Shown: piece by piece, positions 1 through 7,100 of the stretch | Numbering within the stretch: position 1 is the first letter of the stretch | Layout of the letters: each line of letters opens with the position of its first letter | NCBI GenBank assembly: GCA_018375265.1 | Contig: JAHADO010000037.1 | Location: 1 to 9,001, forward strand | DNA length: 9,001 bases | Direction of reading: 5' to 3' | DNA from: Campylobacter concisus | GTDB lineage: Bacteria > Campylobacterota > Campylobacteria > Campylobacterales > Campylobacteraceae | Position numbers and translations under genes: made by a program | The notes under the pieces: generated by a model | Seen by the model: the letters and a program-made list of their open reading frames with translations, nothing else | What the model was told of the DNA's origin: nothing | Database searches by the model: none

Positions 1-23
1 AGCCTTTATTCTCAAATTGAAAA
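1..23 (-). promoter_or_regulatory. Possible ribosome binding site of the next gene, at the window edge
   Basis: After the TGA of the 119-aa gene, the minus strand runs through a short AT-rich spacer to AATAAAGGCT, with AAAGG at positions 7-3. This is a plausible Shine-Dalgarno site for a gene starting a few bases beyond the window. There is no terminator hairpin here, so the operon most likely continues leftward. The next start codon is not visible, so this remains a suggestion. Confidence 0.3.
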
Positions 24-383
24 TCAGACCAAAGCATTGTCGTCCTCCTCATCGTCAAACTCATTCAGATGAGGTCTATCGTCCAGAACACTCTGCATAA
101 GACGTTGAATATCTGCCTCAAGACGCTCTTGAGAGACAGTCTCAGCACCAACATTTTCAACCTCGGCCATCTGCTCTTTATCAGCGTCAAGTTCGTTGTT
201 ATTCATGTTAATCATAGCTGCTGTCTCGCGTGCTTGCTGCATTTGTGTAAGCATACCAAATGCAGTTCTCATAATCATATTCAAAGGAGACCTCTCTTTT
301 CTCTGTTGCTCTTCCTGTGCAACAATGTTTGGGTCACGATACTCGTTTAACTCATCAATAAATCCCATGTTCATCAACCCCAT
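24..383 (-). CDS. Hypothetical acidic helical protein, 119 aa
   Basis: I do not recognise a family. The 119-aa product is hydrophilic, rich in Met, Gln and Glu, and probably mostly helical. A central segment around residues 34-60 (N-M-I-M-R-T-A-F-G-M-L-T-Q-M) looks like an amphipathic helix. The C-terminus is a very acidic tail (F-D-D-E-E-D-D, about residues 109-115). There is no signal peptide or membrane segment. The ATG at 383 shares its first base with the TAA stop of the upstream 172-aa gene (TAATG), the classic arrangement for translational coupling. Start choice is uncertain: ATGs at 374 (residue 4, preceded by GGGG) and 368 (residue 6) are also possible, and no strong Shine-Dalgarno site precedes 383. 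It is the last complete gene of the three-gene run led by the 643-aa gene. The reading frame is convincing; the function is unknown. Confidence 0.8.
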   Translation of the reverse strand: MGLMNMGFIDELNEYRDPNIVAQEEQQRKERSPLNMIMRTAFGMLTQMQQARETAAMINMNNNELDADKEQMAEVENVGAETVSQERLEADIQRLMQSVLDDRPHLNEFDDEEDDNALV

Positions 384-901
384 TAAAGATACTTATTCAA
401 TGTCTTAGAACCTGGATAAAAATCATCCTCGGTAATACCTTCGTTATATACATCGTTTTCTAAAACATTAGGCAGAACGCGTCTGACCTTTTCATCATCA
501 TCGGTCTCTATTGTTTTCTCAGCCTCTTCGCGAGCATTCTCTTCAATTTTTGACACATACAAACTCTTACGAATTTGATGGGACACATTACGCTGTGTAT
601 CGGTGAGACGACCTTGTCCGATATTTGCATCTGCACGAAGCATATCTTCTCTAAGATTCTCAACATTCTCGTCATAGGCATCTCGCTCAACGGTCTCGAA
701 TCTATCCTCGGTCTTTGGGCGAAAGCCAGCATCAGCAAGCTTATCTTTTTCTTGCTCATGCTCATCCATACCCTTTAGGTCGCGCAAACGCTCACGATAC
801 TCGCTCGAACCCATTTCAAGTGAAGCACCATCAGATTTAGCACTTGCATATTTCTTACCATTTACCTCAACATATGTTATATCACGACGTAATTTCATCA
901 T
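383..901 (-). CDS. Hypothetical highly charged protein, 172 aa
   Basis: No family recognised. The N-terminus (about residues 1-20) is basic and could form short beta strands around V-E-V-N-G-K-K-Y. The rest, about residues 30-140, is dense in Glu, Arg, Lys and Asp and looks helical or coiled-coil. No cysteines, signal peptide or membrane span are visible. Two ATG codons in tandem (901 and 898) can start it; 901 is used because AAGGTGAT lies at good distance. That site overlaps the TAA of the upstream 643-aa gene, and the intergenic gap is only 8 bases. The 119-aa gene follows with a one-base overlap. The close packing indicates joint transcription from the promoter at 2890-2918 and linked function with the 643-aa protein. 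A virion or scaffold-like role is possible but unproven. Confidence 0.85.
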   Translation of the reverse strand: MMKLRRDITYVEVNGKKYASAKSDGASLEMGSSEYRERLRDLKGMDEHEQEKDKLADAGFRPKTEDRFETVERDAYDENVENLREDMLRADANIGQGRLTDTQRNVSHQIRKSLYVSKIEENAREEAEKTIETDDDEKVRRVLPNVLENDVYNEGITEDDFYPGSKTLNKYL

Positions 902-903
902 CT

Positions 904-911
904 ATCACCTT
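904..911 (-). promoter_or_regulatory. Ribosome binding site of the 172-aa gene, overlapping the upstream stop
   Basis: On the minus strand the sequence TAAGGTGATAG precedes the tandem ATGs. AAGGTGAT matches the 3' end of 16S rRNA well, and its GG lies 6 bases before the ATG at 901. It overlaps the TAA stop (912-910) of the 643-aa gene, so ribosomes ending there would sit on this site. This supports the start at 901 and translational coupling. Confidence 0.7.
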
Positions 912-2841
912 ATCTCTCAAATTCATCACTATCTTTATGGTCACTAAACACTGACGCAAACTTATCAAAAGTTGATTGAACTCGCTTATTATAATCATCG
1001 TTCTCACGTTGCTCAATAACTTTATCACTAGCTTTCACAATATGAGCATCCTTTGGTTCGACATCATAACTAACGGTTTTAATCTTTTCAGCATTCACAA
1101 GTCTCTTCAATGACTGAGTAACTTCGGTTTGTGCAATGTCATCCCTTTTACCGATTCGCCTATCATTAATATTGTTCTCACCACGGTCTTCGTATTGAGC
1201 ATACTGAACACCAAGCATAGTTGTCTGTACCTCTAAAATCTTATCCTCAATTTCCTTTTTAGACATACCAGCTTTTCTAAACATAGCAGCAGCACTATGT
1301 GTAACCTTCAAGATACCTTCGGTATCATAAGCAATGTTACTATGCTGAATATCAACACCGAAGTAAGTTTCTGCATCATCAGTCAATTGTTGGGAAAGTC
1401 GTTCATAAATACCAGCCCTCTCAACATCTTCAGGCTCATAATCGCATAGCTCTCGAGCAAGAACCATAGCGCTATGTGAGAAGAACATACCAATCTCTGA
1501 CTTTCGACCTTTACCATCTTCTGGCTCTGGCTCCGCCGCAGCTTCTTTATCGGGCATCATATAATTTGCACCAATAAGTTTAGTAGCAACAGCAAGCTCA
1601 GTGGTAGCACCACCAAGCACGGCGGTTCTAAACATCTGATTGCCGCTCATACCATCTGCTTTGCCGCAATCAAACAACTGCTTATATTTATTATACTCTG
1701 TGTCATACAACTCTGTTGGGTTCTTTACCTCAACGCCACAGTCCATTCCACATGAATCAAACAAAGCATTAAGCATTGAGCTATAAGTTGTTTTAGAGGT
1801 CTCACCAATACCATCAAGCTCATTGGCACATCTATGTGCAAAATTATGAACAATATCAACGCCAACACGATTCGCAAGCTCATCCTCGCTCATTGGCTCA
1901 CGTAAGCTCATAGTGCCTGTATAATTCTTTCCTTTTGCATCAACAAACTCACCGTTCCAGACCTCATGATAATAGCCCTCTGGCTTTAAATTACCATCCT
2001 CGTCTTTCACGTACACTGTCTCACGAACTTTCTTGGCTTTAGCTGGTCCAACACCATCATATGAAATCTCATTATATCGCTGTGCAACACCGATATCTTT
2101 CATAGCCATGCGACCAATAAAATTCTTCTCATATGCTCGCATATCTTCCATAGAAACTTCATCCTGAGCCATCAGTGTATGAAGCGTGTTCTCTGCAGCC
2201 TCATACTTGAGTTTAACATCCTCAGGAACATGCTTTCCATCACGCATTTCAACATATGCTTCACGAATTAAAGCCATATGAGCCAGCGCTGCTGTCTCAG
2301 CAGTAAATGGTAAGCAACCATTATTGGCACTGCGCAAATACTTATCACCGTGCTTTTTCAAAAACTTAGAAATACCACTATCTCCAAGCTTTCCACCCCT
2401 GGATTCAATCTCAGAAGCAGCGGTGTTGAGCACCGTACCAACACTTGTTTTCATAGTCTTTAACATGTCAGGATTACCTAAAGATAACCCAATAAACATA
2501 GAAGCTGCGGTCAGCAAACTCGATGGTGTGATACCGTCCTGCAAAGGACTCACACACATCATCAAAAGACGTCGCTGATATACCCTGTTCATACGACTCA
2601 TACTGCGTTGCTGCTCGTCGCCCTGAGCGTCAAGCCATGCGTTACCTTCATTAGTAAAATTTACCATATCAAACTGGAGATTCTCAATACTATTATTGAG
2701 TTCATCCAATGTCTTTTGAACAGCGTCACCTTCATCATAATCATGACGCTTATTTTTCTCAACCTGCTTCATCTGTTTCGCACGTTGCCTCTGCTCACGG
2801 CTAGGAAACTTTAGAACAGGCGTTGTTTTCTTGAGTCTCAT
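910..2841 (-). CDS. Hypothetical protein, 643 aa, first gene of the promoter-led three-gene unit
   Basis: I do not recognise this protein. Residues 1-35 are strongly basic (many Lys, Arg and Gln: R-E-Q-R-Q-R-A-K-Q-M-K), as in nucleic-acid-binding or coiled-coil tails. Residues 40-95 look helical. Residues 96-123 form the most hydrophobic patch (L-L-T-A-A-S-M-F-I-G-L-S-L), which is too weak to call a membrane segment. The remainder is mixed and mainly helical, with an acidic Pro/Glu-rich linker near 434-443 and a charged C-terminus. Cysteines cluster loosely at 363, 367 and 392 but form no recognisable zinc site. ATG at 2841 is preferred over an in-frame GTG at 2853 because the GAGG Shine-Dalgarno (2851-2848) overlaps that GTG and sits 6 bases before the ATG. 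Transcription should start near 2883 from a perfect consensus promoter. The size would fit a phage internal or structural protein, but this is inference. Confidence 0.88.
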   Translation of the reverse strand: MRLKKTTPVLKFPSREQRQRAKQMKQVEKNKRHDYDEGDAVQKTLDELNNSIENLQFDMVNFTNEGNAWLDAQGDEQQRSMSRMNRVYQRRLLMMCVSPLQDGITPSSLLTAASMFIGLSLGNPDMLKTMKTSVGTVLNTAASEIESRGGKLGDSGISKFLKKHGDKYLRSANNGCLPFTAETAALAHMALIREAYVEMRDGKHVPEDVKLKYEAAENTLHTLMAQDEVSMEDMRAYEKNFIGRMAMKDIGVAQRYNEISYDGVGPAKAKKVRETVYVKDEDGNLKPEGYYHEVWNGEFVDAKGKNYTGTMSLREPMSEDELANRVGVDIVHNFAHRCANELDGIGETSKTTYSSMLNALFDSCGMDCGVEVKNPTELYDTEYNKYKQLFDCGKADGMSGNQMFRTAVLGGATTELAVATKLIGANYMMPDKEAAAEPEPEDGKGRKSEIGMFFSHSAMVLARELCDYEPEDVERAGIYERLSQQLTDDAETYFGVDIQHSNIAYDTEGILKVTHSAAAMFRKAGMSKKEIEDKILEVQTTMLGVQYAQYEDRGENNINDRRIGKRDDIAQTEVTQSLKRLVNAEKIKTVSYDVEPKDAHIVKASDKVIEQRENDDYNKRVQSTFDKFASVFSDHKDSDEFER

Positions 2842-2847
2842 ATAAAA

Positions 2848-2851
2848 CCTC
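2848..2851 (-). promoter_or_regulatory. Ribosome binding site that decides the start of the 643-aa gene
   Basis: The minus strand reads AAGTGAGGTTTTATATG. GAGG lies 6 bases before the ATG at 2841 and overlaps the GTG at 2853. It therefore argues for a 643-residue product rather than a 647-residue one. Confidence 0.7.
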
Positions 2852-2864
2852 ACTTCTTAAAGTG

Positions 2865-2898
2865 TGATATAATTATTTCAATTGTCAATATTATATCA
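2865..2898. promoter_or_regulatory. 34-bp palindrome on the predicted transcription start: candidate operator
   Basis: TGATATAAT at 2865-2873 is the exact reverse complement of ATTATATCA at 2890-2898. The core CAATTG (2879-2884) is itself palindromic and has the same centre, 2881.5. The right arm contains the -10 hexamer of the minus-strand promoter, and the centre falls at the predicted start site. Because one arm lies outside the transcript, this is better explained as a double-stranded protein-binding site than as an RNA hairpin. A repressor bound here would block promoter opening. AT-rich sequence makes chance palindromes more likely, which limits confidence. Confidence 0.5.
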
Positions 2899-2918
2899 TA
2901 TGCCAACACTTTTGTCAA
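2890..2918 (-). promoter_or_regulatory. Perfect consensus sigma-A/sigma-70 promoter for the 643-172-119 unit
   Basis: On the minus strand, -35 TTGACA (2918-2913), a 17-bp spacer and -10 TATAAT (2895-2890) all match the housekeeping consensus exactly. The start site is expected near 2883, giving a leader of about 40 bases before the ATG at 2841. It lies between the terminator of the 330-aa gene and the next operon, so its position also fits. Host RNA polymerase should read it without help. Confidence 0.9.
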
Positions 2919-2938
2919 GAGTTATTTATAAAAATATT

Positions 2939-2974
2939 AAAAAAAAATGGAGCCACATATATCAGCTCCATTTT
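2939..2974 (-). terminator. Intrinsic terminator after the 330-aa gene
   Basis: The perfectly paired arms 2965-2974 and 2944-2953 (minus strand AAAATGGAGC / GCTCCATTTT) form a 10-bp stem with an 11-base loop. A run of nine Ts on the minus strand (2947-2939) begins in the stem and continues past it. It starts 22 bases after the TAA at 2999-2997 and separates this gene from the downstream promoter. It is a textbook Rho-independent terminator. Confidence 0.88.
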
Positions 2975-2996
2975 ATATCACTCAAATAACCCTTAT

Positions 2997-3989
2997 TTAG
3001 TACTCGATAATATACTGCTTGTCGTCAACAACCGTGTCAATCTCAAGAACTTTCTTCTCATCAAAAGCCTCAGCAACGACGCTCTTATCACGACTTGTAG
3101 CCTTCACTAAAGTATCAAACGCATCAAGTCCCTCATCAACGTTCTGACGACTATAGTCAACACCAAAACCTAAAGATTGACTCGCAGACTTCTCAGCTTG
3201 ATACTCCTTCAACCATGCAATATAATCTTTAGAAATCATTGCATAAGTCTTTTCATTCAAAGCAGGCTTACCACCAAGAACACTATCAGTAACGTCACCT
3301 TTTACAACGCGTACATCAGAGCCATCCAATGATTCATGCACACGCTCGCTAAATTGAGAAACAAAATCAGCCCTTGCGGCCTCAAGCTCTTCCATTGTAA
3401 AAGGTACATACGCACCATTATTAACTGCGTTCATATCATACTCAATCTCGTCAATACCAGACGAATATTCGCATTGAATGAGCGTGTTATAAACAGCATT
3501 ATCCTCAGTAGACCACTTTTTGTCAAAGTCTTTAACATCCTGTGGCATCTTAGAAAAATCAAGGAATGAAGTCCTAAAATCAGATGATACGCTTCCAGGT
3601 ACATACTTATCTAACTCAAGCTCTTGTGTTGCCTTTTTCCATGCTTGCCAATCTTCTTCCATCGCATATTTGCCGACACCAAAACTAGCAATCTGCGAAC
3701 TAAAAGAAACATTGTTATCTAGCTCACAACCGCACGTATCGGCGTAAAACTTCTTCAGCTTATTCTCATAAGCCAAAGTAAAATCTGGATTCTTGTCTAA
3801 CGCAATAATTCGCATATCTTTCAACGTGCTATAGATATCAACCCAATCATCAAACTTAAACTCATCTAACTGACTTTTCTCCTCGATAACTGAATCGATA
3901 TGCATTGCGCATAAATCAGCATCGCTCATAAAATCGCTATCAACCATTTCCTCTGGGTCAATGGTATAATCATTATCTGTATCAAACAT
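2997..3989 (-). CDS. Hypothetical acidic protein, 330 aa, with its own promoter and terminator
   Basis: No family recognised. The protein is strongly acidic over its first 50 residues (many Asp and Glu), has no signal peptide or membrane span, and is probably a soluble alpha-rich protein. Residues 3-14 (D-T-D-N-D-Y-T-I-D-P-E-E) match the spacing of an EF-hand-type calcium loop except for Tyr in place of the usual Gly. No flanking entering helix is visible, so calcium binding is doubtful. Two nearby cysteines occur at 86 and 88 (C-G-C). The ATG at 3989 is chosen because AGAAAGGAT precedes it by 8 bases and a promoter ends just upstream. A longer reading from GTG 4103 would run through that promoter and a hairpin and is rejected. 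It sits directly downstream of the polymerase gene as an independent single-gene transcript, so a partner role for the polymerase is possible but unsupported by any motif. Confidence 0.88.
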   Translation of the reverse strand: MFDTDNDYTIDPEEMVDSDFMSDADLCAMHIDSVIEEKSQLDEFKFDDWVDIYSTLKDMRIIALDKNPDFTLAYENKLKKFYADTCGCELDNNVSFSSQIASFGVGKYAMEEDWQAWKKATQELELDKYVPGSVSSDFRTSFLDFSKMPQDVKDFDKKWSTEDNAVYNTLIQCEYSSGIDEIEYDMNAVNNGAYVPFTMEELEAARADFVSQFSERVHESLDGSDVRVVKGDVTDSVLGGKPALNEKTYAMISKDYIAWLKEYQAEKSASQSLGFGVDYSRQNVDEGLDAFDTLVKATSRDKSVVAEAFDEKKVLEIDTVVDDKQYIIEY

Positions 3990-3997
3990 AAAACGTA

Positions 3998-4003
3998 TCC
4001 TTT
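3998..4003 (-). promoter_or_regulatory. Ribosome binding site that decides the start of the 330-aa gene
   Basis: The minus strand reads AGAAAGGATACGTTTTATG. AAAGGA lies 8 bases before the ATG at 3989. The longer in-frame candidates upstream have no such site. Confidence 0.75.
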
Positions 4004-4026
4004 CTGCCAAAATGTTCGTATTGCAT

Positions 4027-4055
4027 ACTATAACATATATAAAACTATTTGTCAA
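4027..4055 (-). promoter_or_regulatory. Near-consensus sigma-A/sigma-70 promoter of the 330-aa gene
   Basis: On the minus strand, -35 TTGACA (4055-4050), a 17-bp spacer and -10 TATAGT (4032-4027) match the consensus at 11 of 12 positions. The start is expected near 4020, giving a leader of about 30 bases before the ATG at 3989. It lies just past the hairpin that ends the polymerase gene region. Confidence 0.85.
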
Positions 4056-4076
4056 GTACTTTTTTGAGGGTCTTAA

Positions 4077-4106
4077 CAGGTGACCCGAAATAACACGAGC
4101 CACCTG
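4077..4106 (-). terminator. Stable hairpin after the polymerase gene; possible terminator or 3'-end stabiliser
   Basis: The minus-strand arms CAGGTGGCTCG (4106-4096) and CGGGTCACCTG (4087-4077) pair over 11 positions, two of them G-U, around an 8-base loop. It begins 11 bases after the polymerase stop codon. Only TTAA follows, without a U-run, so a classical intrinsic terminator is not shown. It could act as a weak or Rho-assisted terminator or protect the 3' end of the transcript. The next promoter's -35 lies about 20 bases further on. Confidence 0.5.
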
Positions 4107-4117
4107 CCAAACAACAC

Positions 4118-7100
4118 TTAATTTTGATACTCTCCATCGCTCACAGCAGGATGTGCTTTATCAGCAACGTTCAAAGAAATTGCTTTCTGAGTACCGAGCT
4201 TACGCTCACGACCATCTTCGATGCTATCTTTCTTGACAAACGCTTTCATCTTATCAACATGGCTCATAACCTCTTCGTCATTCTCAAGACCATTGAAAGC
4301 AATAACATCTTTAACCTCTTGGACCTTCATATTGTTACGAACAACATAAGGAGCAAATTGAGAATTATACTTGCCCTCAAAGAGATTAGCCTTCTTATCA
4401 GCAAGCTCGACCAATGTCCCAAACGTTCCACCATAAGCAAGTTGGTCCATAGGAGTCCTAAAGCCGTTCTCCTTGTCCTCAATATTGAGCATCTTGCCGT
4501 TTTCATCAACTAAGTTCTGAGCAACAATATCAACCCATTCTTTGTTGATATCAACATTCAGACCACCTGCAGCGGTGCTTGTGGTATACATATCACTAAA
4601 CGTTTGAACCCATGCGCCCTTGTCAGCCTGGACAACATTACCCTCATTGTCTCGCTCGGTCTTCCAACGACCCTTCTCGTCCTGTACAACACTCGCACCA
4701 CGCCAAAGGTCACGAACAGGTCCCATAAGCATCTCATACTTATGTTTTGCCTCAGCTGCGTCGTGCTTAGATTGAAGAAGTGACTGCGTTACTGGGTAGG
4801 TAAGCTCAAGAACAGCTGTCTGGCACTTATTGCGAAGTGCTGCAACACCTCTCTGAGAGAATGAGCCACCAATACCAGTGCCGTGGCTTTTAACAGCGGT
4901 TGCGTCCATAACTTGCTGATGGTCAAAGCGTGTAGCTCTTGTGACAGTATTATCAACAATCTCGTCAAAATCGATGTCACCACTATCTTTGCCATCCACG
5001 CAACCAAGCCAGTTCATATAACCTCTGACCTTAGCGGTATTACCTTTAGCCCCCGTCTCAACACAAGACTTATACACAGACTCAACATGTGTTGCAACAT
5101 CCTTAAAGCTCAATGTCTCAGTACCACACTCACCATAGAACGCATCACGATACAAAGCCGTAAGGTCCTCAACAGCGCGCTCACGTTTCTCTGCCAACTC
5201 ATCTTGAGAGATAAGACTAATCTTTGCATCAGCCTCAAAGCCATTGATTTCCTCACGCATCTTCGAGAAACGCTCAGCAATCTCAGGTCTATGGTGCTCA
5301 GCCAGCTTAATGTCAAGAGACTCTTGCATAGCAAGACCGTAATTACCCGCCTCGCCGCTGCCATAATCAAGCAGATTAGCCTGTACGGAGAACAGTCTCT
5401 CAGCCTCACGCTTAGCCGCCTCGCTCTTCAGAGCAATTAAGCCGTAAGTATCTCCATCGAAGTCACCATCAAATGACTTATCCATTACTGGATTCAATGA
5501 CAAACCTGTAAGGTTCTCATCAACCGTAACCTTCATATAGCGAACGCCACTATCGCGAAGAACTGGGTCACGCCACAGCAAAATGCTATCACCGTCTTTG
5601 ACGCCAATTGCATCAGCCATTGCTCGACCGATACCGACGGTATCAATCTTCAACCTTGGGTCCTCGGTAACAATAGCAGTAGCTGAATTAGGCATGCGAC
5701 GGCTCATAATGCCATCACGGAAAATATTGTGCTTACCTGCAAAATTACGAGCCTCAATATCACGAGCAATCTTATCATAGCGAGCCTGTGCACGAGCCGG
5801 CTTCTCCTCGACAATCTTCTCGTATTTCGCCCTATCTTTCTCGCTTAAATTCTTATCTTTAAGTTTCTCGACAGCGTCCCTATACTCACAAGCATCCATG
5901 AAAATACCCTCATACTGATGAGTATAGTCATGAGAAGAAGTAGTACCATCATCGAAAGACTGACCACTGCGAAGATAAGATGACAGAACAGGCATACCCC
6001 AAGTAATATTGTCCGTCTGACGCTGACCAACAGCCACCTTACGATGGACTGTGGTCGGCTTAACGTACACACCGTCTTTGCGCGTATAACCCTTGCGCTC
6101 CCACTCCTGCGCAGTATAAATAACATCAGTCTTACCGTCATTCAAAGGCGGCATAGCATCTCCTGTTGAGTAAGTAAGCTCAAAAGGAAGCTCCATAATG
6201 CCACCAGTACGAGCAATTAACTGAGCAAACTCAGTGCTCATACTCTTTCTATCAAGCACACCATTGTCTTTATACTGAAGCTCTGGCATCTCAATAACGC
6301 GTCTTGTCTCACCCTCATGAGGCTGGTATCCACGTCTAAACTCGCCTGTCTCAGAAATATCTAAGCCGCACGCAATAAGCATTTCGCGCATATTAGAAAT
6401 AACGGTCGTATTATTGCCATAGCACTCACGCATAATAGCTGAGGCACCTTTTGAGTTAAATGCCCATGCTAATTGAGCAGATGCTTTACGGCCATGTCCT
6501 TGGGCTAATTCCTCATCATCGTAGATGTGAGTCTTAGTGTCAGCAGACTTGTCCGTGATAATAATTTGCATCTGTCCCATTGCATCTTCGTGAACGTCAC
6601 CGTTCACATCAACAAAGTCATGGCGCTCGCCGCTCATCATATCTCGAGCAGTACCAGCATTAAAACGAGATGGACCTGAGAACAAAGGCATCATAATGTC
6701 TAACTCAGGGTTCTCACGAACCATACGAACGATATTCAAAAGACCTTGCTCCTCAGCTTCTGCATCTGGCATATCAGGGTCAACAATAAGAGAAATAACA
6801 CCCTTATTGCCGTGGCCATCGCTCAGCTTATCACCAACAACCAAAGACCTCATATAGCCATCACGGTTGCGCATCTTATACCCATCAGCAAACTTCTTAG
6901 TGACGACAAAACCATCGTCCATGTTCCAACCCTCAACCTGGGTCTGAACAATATTAACTGGGTCAGTTAATGCAGAAGCTTGCATAATGTTTGAAATGGT
7001 CATATTGATACGGTCAAATGGGTCATACTTTGAGTTAGCCATAAATGGGTGATTCATCAAAGCACAACGAGCATCCTTATTCTCAGAAGGAATAATATGA

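Noticed and set aside
2447..2530. Possible membrane segment in the 643-aa protein (residues about 105-132)
   Set aside because: The hydrophobic run is short and broken by Ser, Gly, Asn and Pro, so it is more likely a buried helix.
2842..2853. GTG start at 2853 for the 643-aa gene
   Set aside because: The GTG overlaps the GAGG Shine-Dalgarno that serves ATG 2841, and no separate site precedes it at the right distance.
2868..2873. TATAAT on the plus strand suggesting a divergent promoter
   Set aside because: The sequence 17 bp upstream (2845-2850, AAACCT) is not a -35 element and no plus-strand gene follows. The hexamer is explained as the mirror arm of the palindrome.
2883..2888. Second minus-strand TTGACA just after the -10 as a tandem promoter
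   Set aside because: At 17-bp spacing the hexamer would be ACACTT, not a -10 element, so I treat it as part of the operator-like region.
4018..4028. Short imperfect palindrome GTAT-TGC-ATAC near the start site of the 330-aa promoter
   Set aside because: Only 4-base arms in AT-rich DNA, within chance expectation, and not similar to the 34-bp palindrome of the other promoter.
3990..4103. N-terminal extension of the 330-aa protein from GTG 4103
   Set aside because: The extra 38 codons run through the hairpin and the TTGACA/TATAGT promoter, whereas ATG 3989 has a well-placed AAAGGA. The extension would not be on the transcript from that promoter.
4883..5440. Plus-strand open frame of 185 codons opposite the polymerase gene, and other shorter plus-strand frames
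   Set aside because: They lie antisense to regions whose minus-strand translation carries conserved polymerase motifs or long continuous genes, have no supporting Shine-Dalgarno or promoter context that I could see, and encode low-complexity Leu/Ser/Ile/Thr-rich shadows.
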